Counted from the first letter of the stretch, positions 35,316-44,385 are shown. The stretch is 64,000 nt of DNA from Hoeflea sp. BAL378 (GCF_000759435.1 NZ_JRJG01000038.1:175018-239017), one strand, 5' to 3'. The notes: a model not told the origin generated them from the sequence alone. Numbers and translations are program-made.

Positions 35316-36077
35316 CTAGTCCACGAAATGGCGGAAACCGGCGTCCAGATGGGACTTCATCTTGTACTGGTAGGCGGTCCGGTCGCGCCTTTCGAGCGTA
35401 TCGACGATCTCGGCATGCTCCGCATAGGTAACCGTCGAGAAGGTATGCAGTGTCTTGGCCTTGAGCATGATCTTCATGATCACCGGCTTCATGATCTTGT
35501 AGACGTCCAGGATCGCCTTGTTGCCCATCACGGCCACCAGGCGCGTGTGGAAGCGAAAATCGACCTCGGAGGCATCGACTGCGGTCTTCGCGTTCAGGAG
35601 CTCCCTGTTCACCTGATGCAGGTCGGCGATGTCCCTGGCCGTGACCTTGTCGAACAGTGTCTCGAAGGAGGCCACCTCGAGCAGGCTGCGGAACCCCTGG
35701 ATGTCGACAAAGGTCTCGCGCGACACCTCGAGCGTGTTGAAGGAAAACAGGTCGAAGGCGCGCGCCATGCGCTCGTCGATGATGACGGCGCCGATCTTGG
35801 GACGAACCTTGACCACGCCGTAGGTCTTGAGCATCCGCATGGCCTCGCGCACCGTGTTGCGCCCGGCGCCAAAGCGCTCGCACAGTTCCTTTTCCGTGGG
35901 CAGGCTGTCGCCCACCTTCAGGCCGCCTTCCGAAATCAGGGCGCGGATATGGTCGACCAGTTCATCCACCGCCGATGTCCGCGACGCCGGAGGTTCAGCC
36001 ACCGTTGCCGGGAGTTCGGCTGCGGCCTTCTCGCCGGGCGCTGGGGAGGAAGTGTCGGAAGAAAAGGACAAGGCCAC
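35316..36077 (-). CDS. GntR-family (FadR subfamily) regulator of the sugar operon
   Basis: 253 aa from a GTG at 36077. After an Ala/Pro-rich 35-residue N-terminal tail comes a winged helix (VDELVDHIRALISEGGLKVG, then PTEKELCERFGAGRNTVREAM). An all-helical FCD ligand domain follows with the metal-binding Asp/His pattern (DFRFHTRLV, HAEIVDTLERRD). It heads the operon and a matching GntR half-site pair lies just upstream. Probably a repressor released by the sugar acid. The true start could be a little downstream, as the tail is low-complexity. Confidence 0.85.
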   Translation of the reverse strand: MALSFSSDTSSPAPGEKAAAELPATVAEPPASRTSAVDELVDHIRALISEGGLKVGDSLPTEKELCERFGAGRNTVREAMRMLKTYGVVKVRPKIGAVIIDERMARAFDLFSFNTLEVSRETFVDIQGFRSLLEVASFETLFDKVTARDIADLHQVNRELLNAKTAVDASEVDFRFHTRLVAVMGNKAILDVYKIMKPVIMKIMLKAKTLHTFSTVTYAEHAEIVDTLERRDRTAYQYKMKSHLDAGFRHFVD

Positions 36078-36086
36078 TCACCCTTA

Positions 36087-36097
36087 TTGTTGGACAA
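36087..36097. promoter_or_regulatory. GntR/FadR-type operator TTGTTGGACAA
   Basis: The inverted repeat TTGT-TGG-ACAA exactly fits the FadR-subfamily pattern TnGTnnnACnA. It lies 10 bases ahead of the GntR gene start, inside an AT-rich strip (CCTTATTG to AATAAAGG). Autoregulation and control of the sugar operon by the GntR protein is the simple reading. Confidence 0.5.
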
Positions 36098-36267
36098 ATA
36101 AAGGATAACTGCGGAAATATTTCGCTGTCAAGAGACCCAATCACGTGTGTCAGCGCCACGACAGGGGTATTCATCCTACAAATAGATTTGATCGGAGGGA
36201 TGCGAGCGGCGGGCCGCTGGCCGCAGGGCGGTCGGCTCGCCTATGGCTGGATGTGGCGGGAGCGGCG

Positions 36268-36969
36268 TCAACCCATGAACACGTAGCCGACCCCATGCAC
36301 GGTCACGATCAGTCTCGGGGCCTTGGGATCCGCCTCGATCTTGGTGCGCAGGCGTCCGATCAGCACGTCGATGCTGCGGTCGAACGGCTGCCACTCCCGA
36401 CCGGCGAGACAATCGAGAAGCTGGTCGCGTTGCAGCACCCGGCCCGACCGCAAGGCCATGTAGCTCAGCAGTTCGAACTCGCCGCGGGTCAGATGCACGG
36501 CCGTTCCATCCGCCGCCGTGAGGCTGCGCGCGGCGCGGTCCAGCGACCAGCCGGCGAATTCCTGAACCTCGGCTTCGTCCTTGGCCGGGGAATACGGGGT
36601 GGAGGCGCGGCGCAGGATGTTCTTGGTGCGGACCAGCAACTCCCTGAGGTTGATCGGCTTGTCGAGATAGTCGTCCGCGCCGATTTCCAGCGCGACGATA
36701 TGGTCCACGTCCTCGGTGCGGGCGCTGACGACAATGACCGGCACGTCCGAATGCGCGCGCAGCTCGCGCAGAAGGGTCAGCCCGTCCTTGCCGGGGAGCC
36801 TGAGATCCAGCACGACCATGTCAATCACATGGCGCTTGAGATCCTGCTCCATTTCCTCGCTGTCGCGCGCGCGCAGGACTCGGTAGCCCTCCACTTCGTA
36901 GTAGCTGGACACGGCTTCCAGGCTGGTCGGATCGTCCTCCACGACCAGGATTTGTTTCGGCAATTTCAT
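36268..36969 (-). CDS. torR: Response regulator TorR/DorR (OmpR family)
   Basis: 233 aa. Receiver domain: acidic pair EDD (11-13), phospho-acceptor Asp55 (VVLDLRLPG), Thr/Ser site VSAR and Lys104 (DKP). The C-terminal winged helix has LTRGEFELLSYMALRSGRVLQRDQLLD and ends in HGVGYVF. It diverges from torC-torD-torA, as in tor/dor systems where TorR activates the reductase operon when TMAO or DMSO is present. The partner kinase is probably the one at 41910, beyond torA. Confidence 0.88.
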   Translation of the reverse strand: MKLPKQILVVEDDPTSLEAVSSYYEVEGYRVLRARDSEEMEQDLKRHVIDMVVLDLRLPGKDGLTLLRELRAHSDVPVIVVSARTEDVDHIVALEIGADDYLDKPINLRELLVRTKNILRRASTPYSPAKDEAEVQEFAGWSLDRAARSLTAADGTAVHLTRGEFELLSYMALRSGRVLQRDQLLDCLAGREWQPFDRSIDVLIGRLRTKIEADPKAPRLIVTVHGVGYVFMG

Positions 36970-36982
36970 GCTGCAGCGACCC

Positions 36983-37010
36983 CGTTTACGACACGTTTAC
37001 ATACTTTTAC
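36983..37010. promoter_or_regulatory. Direct repeats in the torR-torC intergenic region
   Basis: Three copies of C(G/T)TTTAC start at 36983, 36994 and 37004, that is 11 and 10 bases apart, one helical turn each. They lie 75-100 bases ahead of the torC start. TorR is known to bind tandem decamers (tor boxes), so these are good candidates for the binding sites of this TorR. A related pair lies before torA. Confidence 0.5.
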
Positions 37011-37084
37011 CAACAGTTCAAAGCCGAAAGGCAACGCATTTACAGCCGCCGTCTAAGACACCGCCAAACACGGAGGCTGATGCA

Positions 37085-38263
37085 ATGATTAGGCGACTTT
37101 GGACCAAATTCTGGGGACCCGCAGGGGCGGTGTCGCTCGGCCTGCTCGTGATCGCCAGCTTCGCGGGCGGCATCATCTTCTGGGGCGGGTTCAATACCGC
37201 CATGGAACATGCCAACACCCAGGAGTTCTGCATCTCTTGCCACGAGATGAACGACACGCCTTTTCAGGAGTACAAGGCGTCGGTCCACTTCATGAATGCG
37301 TCCGGTGTGGGCGCGAGCTGCCCCGATTGCCATGTGCCCAAGCCGTGGATTCCCAAGATCATCGCCAAGGTGCGGGCGAGCAAGGACCTCTACCACCATC
37401 TCCTCGGGACTCTCGACACCCCTGAAAAATACGAGGCGCATCGCGCAGAAATGGCCAAGCGGGTCTGGGCCGAGATGGAAGCGACCGATTCGCTGGTCTG
37501 CCGGAACTGCCACAACGAAACCCACATGGATTTCGCCAAGCAGAAGCCCGAGGCCGCGAAGCTGATGAAGGCCGGGTTCGAGCGCGGCGACACCTGCATC
37601 GATTGCCACAAGGGCATTGCCCACAAGCTGCCCGACCTGTCCCAGGGCTATCGCAAGCTCTTCGAAGAGATGGAAGCGATCGCCGCGGCCAGCCCTCCGA
37701 AGGGAGACACCGTCTTTCCGATCGCCACGCTTCCGCTGTACCACGCTGCGGCAGACGCCAAGGCCGAGAAGGACGGCATCGGCCAGGTTCTTGCCGGAAC
37801 GCCGCTCAAGGTGATCGATCATGACGGCGAAATGCTCAAGGTGCGGGTCACCGGCTGGCAGCAGGACCAGGTCGACCAGGTGGTCTACGCGCTCAGGGGA
37901 CAGCGCATCTTCGAGGCCACGATCGAGAAGGCGGCGGTCGACGTGATCCAGAATGTCTCCACCGAGACCGATCCCGAGACCGCCCTGGTCTGGCACGCGA
38001 TCACGCTTGAAGGCTGGGTGGCCCCCGGCAAGCTGATCGGCAACAGCGACCTGCTCTGGGGCTACACCGCGGAGATGTACGGCGCCGCCTGCGGCACCTG
38101 CCACTCGAAGCCCGATCCCGGTCATTATCTGTCCAACCAATGGATCGGTACCCTCAAGTCGATGAAGCGGTTCATCACGCTCGACAAGGACGAGTACCGG
38201 ATCCTGCAGAAATATCTTCAACTTAACGCAAAGGATACGGCCGAAGGGGCGCATCATGGCTAA
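37085..38263 (+). CDS. torC: TorC, pentahaem membrane-anchored c-type cytochrome
   Basis: 392 aa from ATG 37085. One N-terminal membrane anchor (about 13-36). Five haem-binding motifs: CISCH (49-53), CPDCH (79-83), CRNCH (139-143), CIDCH (171-175) in the NapC/NirT-like part, and CGTCH (336-340) in the C-terminal TorC-specific domain. It carries electrons from menaquinol or ubiquinol to the periplasmic reductase TorA. An upstream in-frame extension would remove the anchor from the N terminus, so it was rejected. Its stop overlaps torD by 8 bases. Confidence 0.93.
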   Translation: MIRRLWTKFWGPAGAVSLGLLVIASFAGGIIFWGGFNTAMEHANTQEFCISCHEMNDTPFQEYKASVHFMNASGVGASCPDCHVPKPWIPKIIAKVRASKDLYHHLLGTLDTPEKYEAHRAEMAKRVWAEMEATDSLVCRNCHNETHMDFAKQKPEAAKLMKAGFERGDTCIDCHKGIAHKLPDLSQGYRKLFEEMEAIAAASPPKGDTVFPIATLPLYHAAADAKAEKDGIGQVLAGTPLKVIDHDGEMLKVRVTGWQQDQVDQVVYALRGQRIFEATIEKAAVDVIQNVSTETDPETALVWHAITLEGWVAPGKLIGNSDLLWGYTAEMYGAACGTCHSKPDPGHYLSNQWIGTLKSMKRFITLDKDEYRILQKYLQLNAKDTAEGAHHG

Positions 38264-38972
38264 TCAGACGGAAACACTTGGCAAGGCGGTGGGATATCGT
38301 TGGCTGGCTCAGTTCTTCCTGCACCGGCCAGGCCTTGCGGACCTGCGGCGATACCGGGACGAAGACGGACGACACTTCCTTGCAGCCTGCAAGGCGGTCC
38401 CGGCGCTGGCTCCTCTCGCCGAACTGATCGAGGCGGCGGTCGCCACGGAGGAGGGCTTGGCCCACCTGCAGGCGGCGCTCGCACGGGCGACCGGTGAGGC
38501 CTTCGACAGGGCCGGCCCACGGACCGCGCCGCCCTATGCCTCGGTCTATCTCAGCGAGCGCGGACTGCTGTTCCAGCAGCCCACCCGCGACATGAACCGG
38601 ATCCTTGGCCTGTTGAAGATGAACCTTCCGGAGGGGCTGAATGAGCCGGCCGATCATCTGGGCATCCAGTTGAACGTGGCCGCGGAGCTTTGCGACCGGG
38701 AGGCTGCCGGCGAACCCTTCTCGGTCTCCAGCGTGTTGTTTCTTGAAACGCAGGTGCTGAGCTGGCTGCCGGCCTTCGTGGAGCGGTGCTCGCGGCTTCC
38801 CGAGCCAGGGCTGGTCTGCATGCTGGCCCATTCCGCCCTGAACCTGGTCCAGGCGCATGTCGAAGCGGGACATGTGAAACCGGCGGATCCGGTGAAGGTC
38901 GAAGCGCTGGCGCGGGTGGCGCTGCAGCTTGTGTGCATGAATTACAAGGCGGCGGAGGCCTATTGCAAATAG
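38256..38972 (+). CDS. torD: TorD, chaperone for molybdoenzyme TorA
   Basis: 238 aa all-helical protein of the TorD/DmsD family. The family segment appears as PPYASVYLSERGLLFQQPTRDMNRIL and a LNEPADHLGIQLNVAAEL stretch, matching the E-P-D-H core motif. It binds the Tat leader of TorA and helps cofactor insertion. The gene lies between torC and torA, unlike the E. coli order torCAD, and overlaps torC. Confidence 0.9.
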   Translation: MANQTETLGKAVGYRWLAQFFLHRPGLADLRRYRDEDGRHFLAACKAVPALAPLAELIEAAVATEEGLAHLQAALARATGEAFDRAGPRTAPPYASVYLSERGLLFQQPTRDMNRILGLLKMNLPEGLNEPADHLGIQLNVAAELCDREAAGEPFSVSSVLFLETQVLSWLPAFVERCSRLPEPGLVCMLAHSALNLVQAHVEAGHVKPADPVKVEALARVALQLVCMNYKAAEAYCK

Positions 38973-38985
38973 CCAAGCGGGCCAT

Positions 38986-39002
38986 TGTTACCGCCTGTTT
39001 AC
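38986..39002. promoter_or_regulatory. Possible TorR half-sites upstream of torA
   Basis: TGTTAC (38986-38991) and TGTTTAC (38996-39002), ten bases apart, lie 126-142 bases ahead of the torA start. The second copy reads CTGTTTACAC with flanks, close to the known decamer CTGTTCATAT. This suggests torA has its own TorR-controlled promoter besides read-through from torC. Confidence 0.4.
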
Positions 39003-39127
39003 ACAGGATTACGCGCCGTTCAACAGTTTCCCACACCCCATTCACATCACTTTGAAACACTGAACCAACCTTCGGAGGGCTCGCCAAATCCCTTCGTCTT
39101 CAGGTCAACCAGGAAATGGAGTCTCAC

Positions 39128-41587
39128 ATGTCAGTTCTTTATTCCAACGCCCTTACACGGCGCAGCCTGCTGAAGGGCGCAACGGCCCTCGGCGCCTTCG
39201 GTGCGTTCGCACCGTCATTCCTGCGCGCGGGACCGGTTCGCGCGGCCGAAGCGGGTGAAGTGCTAACCGGATCGCACTGGGGCGCTTTCCACGCCACTGT
39301 CGAGGACGGCGTCTGGAGCAAGATCCGCCCCTGGGAGCAGGATCCGCACCCGACCCCGATGCTCGAAGGCGTCATGGACAGCGTCTATTCACCGACGCGC
39401 ATCAAGTATCCGATGGTGAGAAAGGCCTATCTGGAGGGCGGTCCCGGCGCCAAGCCCGAAGACCGCGGCAGCGAGGAGTTCGTCCGGGTGAGCTGGGACC
39501 AGGCGCTTGAGCTGGTGACCAAGGAGTTGAAGCGGGTCAGCGAAACCTACGGACCGACCGGCATCTTCGCAGGGTCCTACGGCTGGAAGAGCTCGGGCAA
39601 GCTGCACAACTGCCAGAACCTGCTGCGCCGGACCCTGAACCTGGGCCTGGAAGGCAAGTTCGTGAACAGCTCGGGCGACTATTCCACCGCCGCAAGCCAG
39701 ATCATCATGCCGCATGTGCTGGGAACGCTCGAGGTCTACGAGCAACCCACCGTCCTGCCTGTTGTGCTTGAGAGCACGGAAGTGCTGGTGTTCTGGGGCG
39801 CCGATCCGATGAAGACCAACCAGATCGGTTGGACGGTCGCCGATCATGACACCTATCCCTACATGGAACAGATCAAGGCGAGCGGCAAGAAGGTGATCGT
39901 GATCGACCCGATCCGCACCGAGACCGTCAAGTATTTCGACGCGGAATGGATCCCGGTCCGTCCGCACACCGATGTTGCCATGATGCTGGGCATTGCCCAT
40001 GCGCTGTACAGCGAAGGCCTGCACGATCAGGACTTCCTGGACGAATACACGTCCGGGTTCGACCTGTTCCTGCCGTATCTGACCGGCGAAAGCGACGGCG
40101 TGGCCAAGACCCCCGAATGGGCCGCCGAAATCTGCGACGTCCCTGCCGAGAAGCTCAAGGAACTCGCCCGCCTATTTGCCGCCAACCGCACCATGCTCGG
40201 CTCGGGATGGTCGATCCAGCGTCAGCATCACGGCGAGCAGTCGCACTGGATGCTGGTGACGCTGGCCTCAATGCTGGGGCAGATCGGTCTTCCCGGCGGC
40301 GGCTTCGGCCTGAGCTATCACTATGCCAATGGCGGTTCGCCTTCCGCCAACTCCATCGTGCTTCCGGGGGTTTCGGATGGCGGCGCCGCGGTCGACGGCG
40401 CGGCATGGCTCACGCAGGCAGGCGCCGCCTCTATCCCGGTCAGCCGGATCGTCGAAATGCTGGAGAATCCCGGCAAGGACTTCGACTTCAACGGCGCCAA
40501 GAACGCCTATCCTGACGTCAAGCTGGTCTATTGGGTCGGCGGCAATCCGTTCGCCCACCATCAGGACCGCAACCGGATGATCAAGGCATGGCAGAAGCTC
40601 GAGACGGTCATCGTGCAGGATTTCCAGTGGACGGCGACCACGCGGTTCGCCGACATCGTCCTGCCGGCCACGACGGCTTATGAAAGGAACGACATCGAGC
40701 ATATCGGCGACTATTCGCTCAAGGCCATCCTGGCGATGAAGAAGGTCATCGACCCGGTCTTCGAATCGCGGACCGACTATGACATCTTCGCCGACATCGC
40801 CACGCGGCTGGGCGCCGGCGACGCCTTCACCGAAGGCAAGGACGAGATGACCTGGATCCAGGGCTTCTACGACGATGCCGCCAAGCAGGCTCCCGGCAAG
40901 GGAATCGAAGTGCCGGCATTCGCCGACTTCTGGGAGACCGGGGTCGCGGTCTTCGAGATTCCCGACAGCGCCAAGCAGTTCGTCCGCTATGCCGAATTCC
41001 GCGAGGATCCGCTGCTCGAGCCCCTCGGCACGCCAACCGGCAAGATCGAGATCTTCTCGCGCAACATCGAGAAGATGGGTTACGACGATTGCGGACCGCA
41101 TCCGATGTGGTTCGAGCCGGTGGAGCGCGTCGGCGGCGCCGGCAGCTTCCCGCTGCATGTCGACACGGCGCATCCCAATGACCGCCTGCACTCGCAGCTT
41201 TGCGGCACCAAGATCCGCGACAAATATGCGGTGGCGGGACGCGAACCCTGCGTGATCAACACCGAGGATGCGGCTGCGCGCGGCATTGCCGATGGCGATG
41301 TGGTGCGGGTGTTCAACGACCGCGGCCAGGTGCTGGTGGGCGCCGTGGTTTCGGACGACATCCGCCCCGGCGTGCTGCGCATTTCCGAAGGCGGCTGGTA
41401 CGACCCGGTGGTCGGGGGCGAGGTCGGTGCGCTCGACGCCTATGGCGATGCCAACTGCCTGACGGTCGGCATCGGGACTTCCAAGCTCGCGCAAGGCAAT
41501 TGCGGCCATACCGGCCTTGCCGAGGTCGAGAAGTTCACCGGCGAGCTTCCGAAGGTGAATGTCTTCGACGCTCCCGCGGAAGCCTGA
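39128..41587 (+). CDS. torA: TMAO/DMSO reductase, molybdopterin enzyme with Tat signal
   Basis: 819 aa from ATG 39128 (GGAG six bases upstream; an ATG at 39116 abuts its own ribosome site and is less likely). Tat leader TRRSLLKGATALGAFGAF. DMSO-reductase family: molybdenum ligand Ser186 in SGDYSTAASQ, active-site GSYGW just before it, cofactor loops GADPMKTNQIG, VIDPIRTET and WVGGNPFAHHQDRN. There is no N-terminal iron-sulfur cysteine cluster, as expected for TorA/DorA. Terminal reductase for TMAO, possibly also DMSO, in the periplasm. The operon and cytochrome identify it as Tor-type. Confidence 0.93.
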   Translation: MSVLYSNALTRRSLLKGATALGAFGAFAPSFLRAGPVRAAEAGEVLTGSHWGAFHATVEDGVWSKIRPWEQDPHPTPMLEGVMDSVYSPTRIKYPMVRKAYLEGGPGAKPEDRGSEEFVRVSWDQALELVTKELKRVSETYGPTGIFAGSYGWKSSGKLHNCQNLLRRTLNLGLEGKFVNSSGDYSTAASQIIMPHVLGTLEVYEQPTVLPVVLESTEVLVFWGADPMKTNQIGWTVADHDTYPYMEQIKASGKKVIVIDPIRTETVKYFDAEWIPVRPHTDVAMMLGIAHALYSEGLHDQDFLDEYTSGFDLFLPYLTGESDGVAKTPEWAAEICDVPAEKLKELARLFAANRTMLGSGWSIQRQHHGEQSHWMLVTLASMLGQIGLPGGGFGLSYHYANGGSPSANSIVLPGVSDGGAAVDGAAWLTQAGAASIPVSRIVEMLENPGKDFDFNGAKNAYPDVKLVYWVGGNPFAHHQDRNRMIKAWQKLETVIVQDFQWTATTRFADIVLPATTAYERNDIEHIGDYSLKAILAMKKVIDPVFESRTDYDIFADIATRLGAGDAFTEGKDEMTWIQGFYDDAAKQAPGKGIEVPAFADFWETGVAVFEIPDSAKQFVRYAEFREDPLLEPLGTPTGKIEIFSRNIEKMGYDDCGPHPMWFEPVERVGGAGSFPLHVDTAHPNDRLHSQLCGTKIRDKYAVAGREPCVINTEDAAARGIADGDVVRVFNDRGQVLVGAVVSDDIRPGVLRISEGGWYDPVVGGEVGALDAYGDANCLTVGIGTSKLAQGNCGHTGLAEVEKFTGELPKVNVFDAPAEA

Positions 41588-41909
41588 TTGAAACCGGCCC
41601 CGGCGCGTGTCATGCGCGCCGGGGCTGCCTGACACGCCGTGCCCGACGTGGCGGTTTTTCTTGCACAGGAGCTGCGACACCCAGGGCTTTCGACCCATTC
41701 TCGGAGCAAGCGGTGATGCAGATGCCGGCGACGGCCACGGCGCAAGGTATCCGGTCGATTCCGCTCTCGGAATGCGATATCTGGAAGTCAGGGGTCCCGG
41801 GTCCGCGCACGACCGTGAGCCCAGCGATCAGTGATTGGAAACGGGCGGTGTGCGAGGAGTTAAGCCGTTGCAGGATCGTTTGAAAATGCCTGACGGGGAG
41901 GTCTACGGC
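41588..41909. other. Intergenic region between torA and the hybrid kinase
   Basis: 322 bases. It opens with a strong hairpin (41597-41625). Near 41758-41773 is the perfect dyad ATTCCG-CTCT-CGGAAT, a possible operator. The kinase frame stays open up to 41835 (TTG) and 41886 (ATG), but the best ribosome site (GGGGAGG) belongs to the ATG at 41910. The kinase therefore probably has its own promoter here. Confidence 0.45.
41597..41625 (+). terminator. Strong hairpin after torA
   Basis: Perfect 11-base arms GCCCCGGCGCG (41597-41607) and CGCGCCGGGGC (41615-41625) with a 7-base loop, 10 bases after the torA stop. No T run follows. The most stable hairpin in this part of the window and a likely terminator of torCDA. 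Confidence 0.6.
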
Positions 41910-44255
41910 ATGCTCAATCTCAAAGCCATGATAGAGACCCACGAGGATTGGCTCACCGATCGTGTGGTCCATTACGCTCAACAGAAATCGCTGACGGAAT
42001 ATTCCTCGACGCTTCGCGAGGCCTGGCGGATCTCGATATGCAAGCTGAGCGAGCCTCTGATGCGCCTGATCGAGGCGACCGAATCCTCGCTGATCTCGCA
42101 GGAAACGGCGCTGAGGGAGGCCGATGAGTTCGGCCGGTCGCAGGGGATAAAGCACCGGTCGCTTGGCATCGAGGGACGCGATTTTGTCGGCATGCTCAAG
42201 CTCTACCGCAAGGCATATGTCGATTTTTTCACCGAAATGCGCCTGCCCGACGTTCAGCGGGATGTGCTGCAGCCCCTCATTCTCGAGCTGTTTGACGCGA
42301 TTGAGCTGGGGGTGCTGACCGCCTACACGGCATCGAGCACCACGGACCAGATGGACCGGCTGCAAAAAAGCAACCGGGAACTCAGCAACGAGAAGAACAA
42401 GTATCTGACGGTTTTCGAAAGCATCGCGGAACCGGCGATCCTGCTGGATACCGACGCCAAGCCGACCCATGTCAATGCCTCGGCCATCCGCTTGCTGCTG
42501 GGCGAGATGCAACCGGGCGCCGGCTATTATGGCGATCTGGACAATCCGGTGCTGCATGATCTGGTCGCGGAGATCCTGCAATCAGGGTCCCACGCGCAAA
42601 GCCGCGTCACGCTGGACACGCCCGGTGGCAAACGCGTGTTCAATGTCGCGATCCAGCAGATGCTTGACATCAGCAGGAAGTTTTCGGGCCAGGTGATCAT
42701 CCTGCAGGATGTGACGGCCTATCTGCAAGCCATCGAAGCCGCGCAGACGGCCGACCGCGCCAAGTCGGTGTTTCTGACGACCATCAGCCATGAAATCCGG
42801 ACGCCGATCAACAGCATTCTGGGTCTCACCGGCCTGCTCGAGGAAGAAGCATTGCTCGCGCCCAAGCTGCCGCAGTTGCGCAGCATCCGCGCGGCGGGGG
42901 AAATGCTGTCTGCCCTGATCGAGAATGTGCTCGGGCTTTCGAAGGCCGAAACCAACGCCTTCCAGTTGCTTGAACAGGATTTCAATCTCACCGTGCTGTG
43001 CGAGGCGCTGTTCAGGGTGCTTGAACTGGGAGACGGCGATCAGCGGCGGACGCTCGAGATGCGGTTTGCTCCGGACGTGCCGCTGCAGTTGCATGGCGAC
43101 GGTCCGAAGCTGCGCCACATCCTGCTCAATCTGCTTTCGAACGCGCTGAAATTCACCGAGCGGGGAAGCGTCGCTTTGGTGGTGACGAAGGAGCAGTCGG
43201 GAACTCACGACAGGCCGGCGCTGCGTTTCGAGGTGATCGACACCGGCCCCGGGGTGCGCAGGGACGAGGTCGACAGGCTTTTCGAGCCCTTTGTCCAGGG
43301 AACGCATGCCACCTCCGTCTCCGCCCTGCGCGGCAGCGGATTGGGACTGGCGATCAGCAAGCGTCTGGTCGAGTTTCTCGGCGGCGAGATCAGCTATCGT
43401 CCCAACCCGAAGGGCGGCAGCATTTTCGGCTTCAGCCTGCAATTCTCCCTGGCGAAACAGCCGTCGCTGCAGCCGCAGGATTCGGCGCTGCTGTCGATTC
43501 TGGTGGTGGAGGACGACCCGGTCAACGCCATGGTCATCGAAGGCTATATCAGGGAACTCGGGCACAGCGTCACGGTGGTCGGATCCTATGCCGAGGCGGT
43601 CGATGCCCTGGGCCGCACGGTATTCGATGTGGTCGTGACGGACTACAGGCTGGGGGTGAAAACGGGCCTGGACGTCGCCCATGTCGTTCATCTGACCGGC
43701 CAGCGCATGGGCGTCCAGATTCCGGTGATCGTCGTCACCGCGGCGATGCCGCCGGATGCGTCGAACAGCCTGAAGCAGCCCGATGTGAGGCTATTCCTGG
43801 AAAAACCGTTCTCGCGATCCGAATTGGCGAGCGCCCTCACATCGGTCACCCATGCGATCGACAGGCAGGGCGAAGCCCGGCCCGAGAAGACCACGGCCTA
43901 CATCTCCGCCTCGGACCTGAACCGGTTGCTGTCCGACATCGGCTTCGACCGCTGCCGCGCGGTTGTGCGCAGTTATCAGAGCAACATGCCGAACCTGGTG
44001 TCGCGCATGCAGAAGCATCTGGAGAACGGGAAGCTGTTCGACGTGTCCGAGCTGGCGCATCAACTGATCAGCGCCTCAAGCTTTGTCGGCGCCTGGCCGC
44101 TGGTGGAACAGGTAAAGGCCGTGAAAACCCTCTGCAAGACCGCGGAGCCGGAGGCGGTGCAGGATGTCTTCGCGGAGTTTCTGCTGGTGAGCCGGCTGAC
44201 CGAGCAAGAGCTCGAGACGCGATGGAGCCAGATGGAAAAGGTGCATATCGGCTGA
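41910..44255 (+). CDS. Soluble tripartite hybrid histidine kinase, probable TorS counterpart
   Basis: 781 aa from ATG 41910. Order: helical sensor-like region (1-150), coiled coil, PAS-like domain (about 165-280), HisKA with His294 (TTISHEIRTPINS), HATPase (GSGLGLAISKRLVEFLGG), receiver with Asp578 (VVVTDYRLG) and a C-terminal HPt domain with His717 (ELAHQLISASSFVGA). The His-Asp-His relay matches TorS, but I see no membrane helix or periplasmic domain. It follows torA, so it is the likely partner of TorR; its signal must be cytoplasmic or be delivered by another protein. Confidence 0.82.
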   Translation: MLNLKAMIETHEDWLTDRVVHYAQQKSLTEYSSTLREAWRISICKLSEPLMRLIEATESSLISQETALREADEFGRSQGIKHRSLGIEGRDFVGMLKLYRKAYVDFFTEMRLPDVQRDVLQPLILELFDAIELGVLTAYTASSTTDQMDRLQKSNRELSNEKNKYLTVFESIAEPAILLDTDAKPTHVNASAIRLLLGEMQPGAGYYGDLDNPVLHDLVAEILQSGSHAQSRVTLDTPGGKRVFNVAIQQMLDISRKFSGQVIILQDVTAYLQAIEAAQTADRAKSVFLTTISHEIRTPINSILGLTGLLEEEALLAPKLPQLRSIRAAGEMLSALIENVLGLSKAETNAFQLLEQDFNLTVLCEALFRVLELGDGDQRRTLEMRFAPDVPLQLHGDGPKLRHILLNLLSNALKFTERGSVALVVTKEQSGTHDRPALRFEVIDTGPGVRRDEVDRLFEPFVQGTHATSVSALRGSGLGLAISKRLVEFLGGEISYRPNPKGGSIFGFSLQFSLAKQPSLQPQDSALLSILVVEDDPVNAMVIEGYIRELGHSVTVVGSYAEAVDALGRTVFDVVVTDYRLGVKTGLDVAHVVHLTGQRMGVQIPVIVVTAAMPPDASNSLKQPDVRLFLEKPFSRSELASALTSVTHAIDRQGEARPEKTTAYISASDLNRLLSDIGFDRCRAVVRSYQSNMPNLVSRMQKHLENGKLFDVSELAHQLISASSFVGAWPLVEQVKAVKTLCKTAEPEAVQDVFAEFLLVSRLTEQELETRWSQMEKVHIG

Positions 44256-44385
44256 GCAGCCTGGGCAGGCGTCGTCAGGGCCGCATGCGAGGCCGCCGCG
44301 TGCCGGTCCGACGGGGAGACGGCAAGCCCGCGCCTGTGTGCAGCCCAAAGGAACAATCGACCAACCCTCCGAGAAAGGCCAGATC

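Noticed and set aside
36968..37084. N-terminal extension of TorC into the intergenic region
   Set aside because: It would bury the membrane anchor behind a tail and overlap the TorR-type repeats; ATG 37085 gives the normal TorC length.
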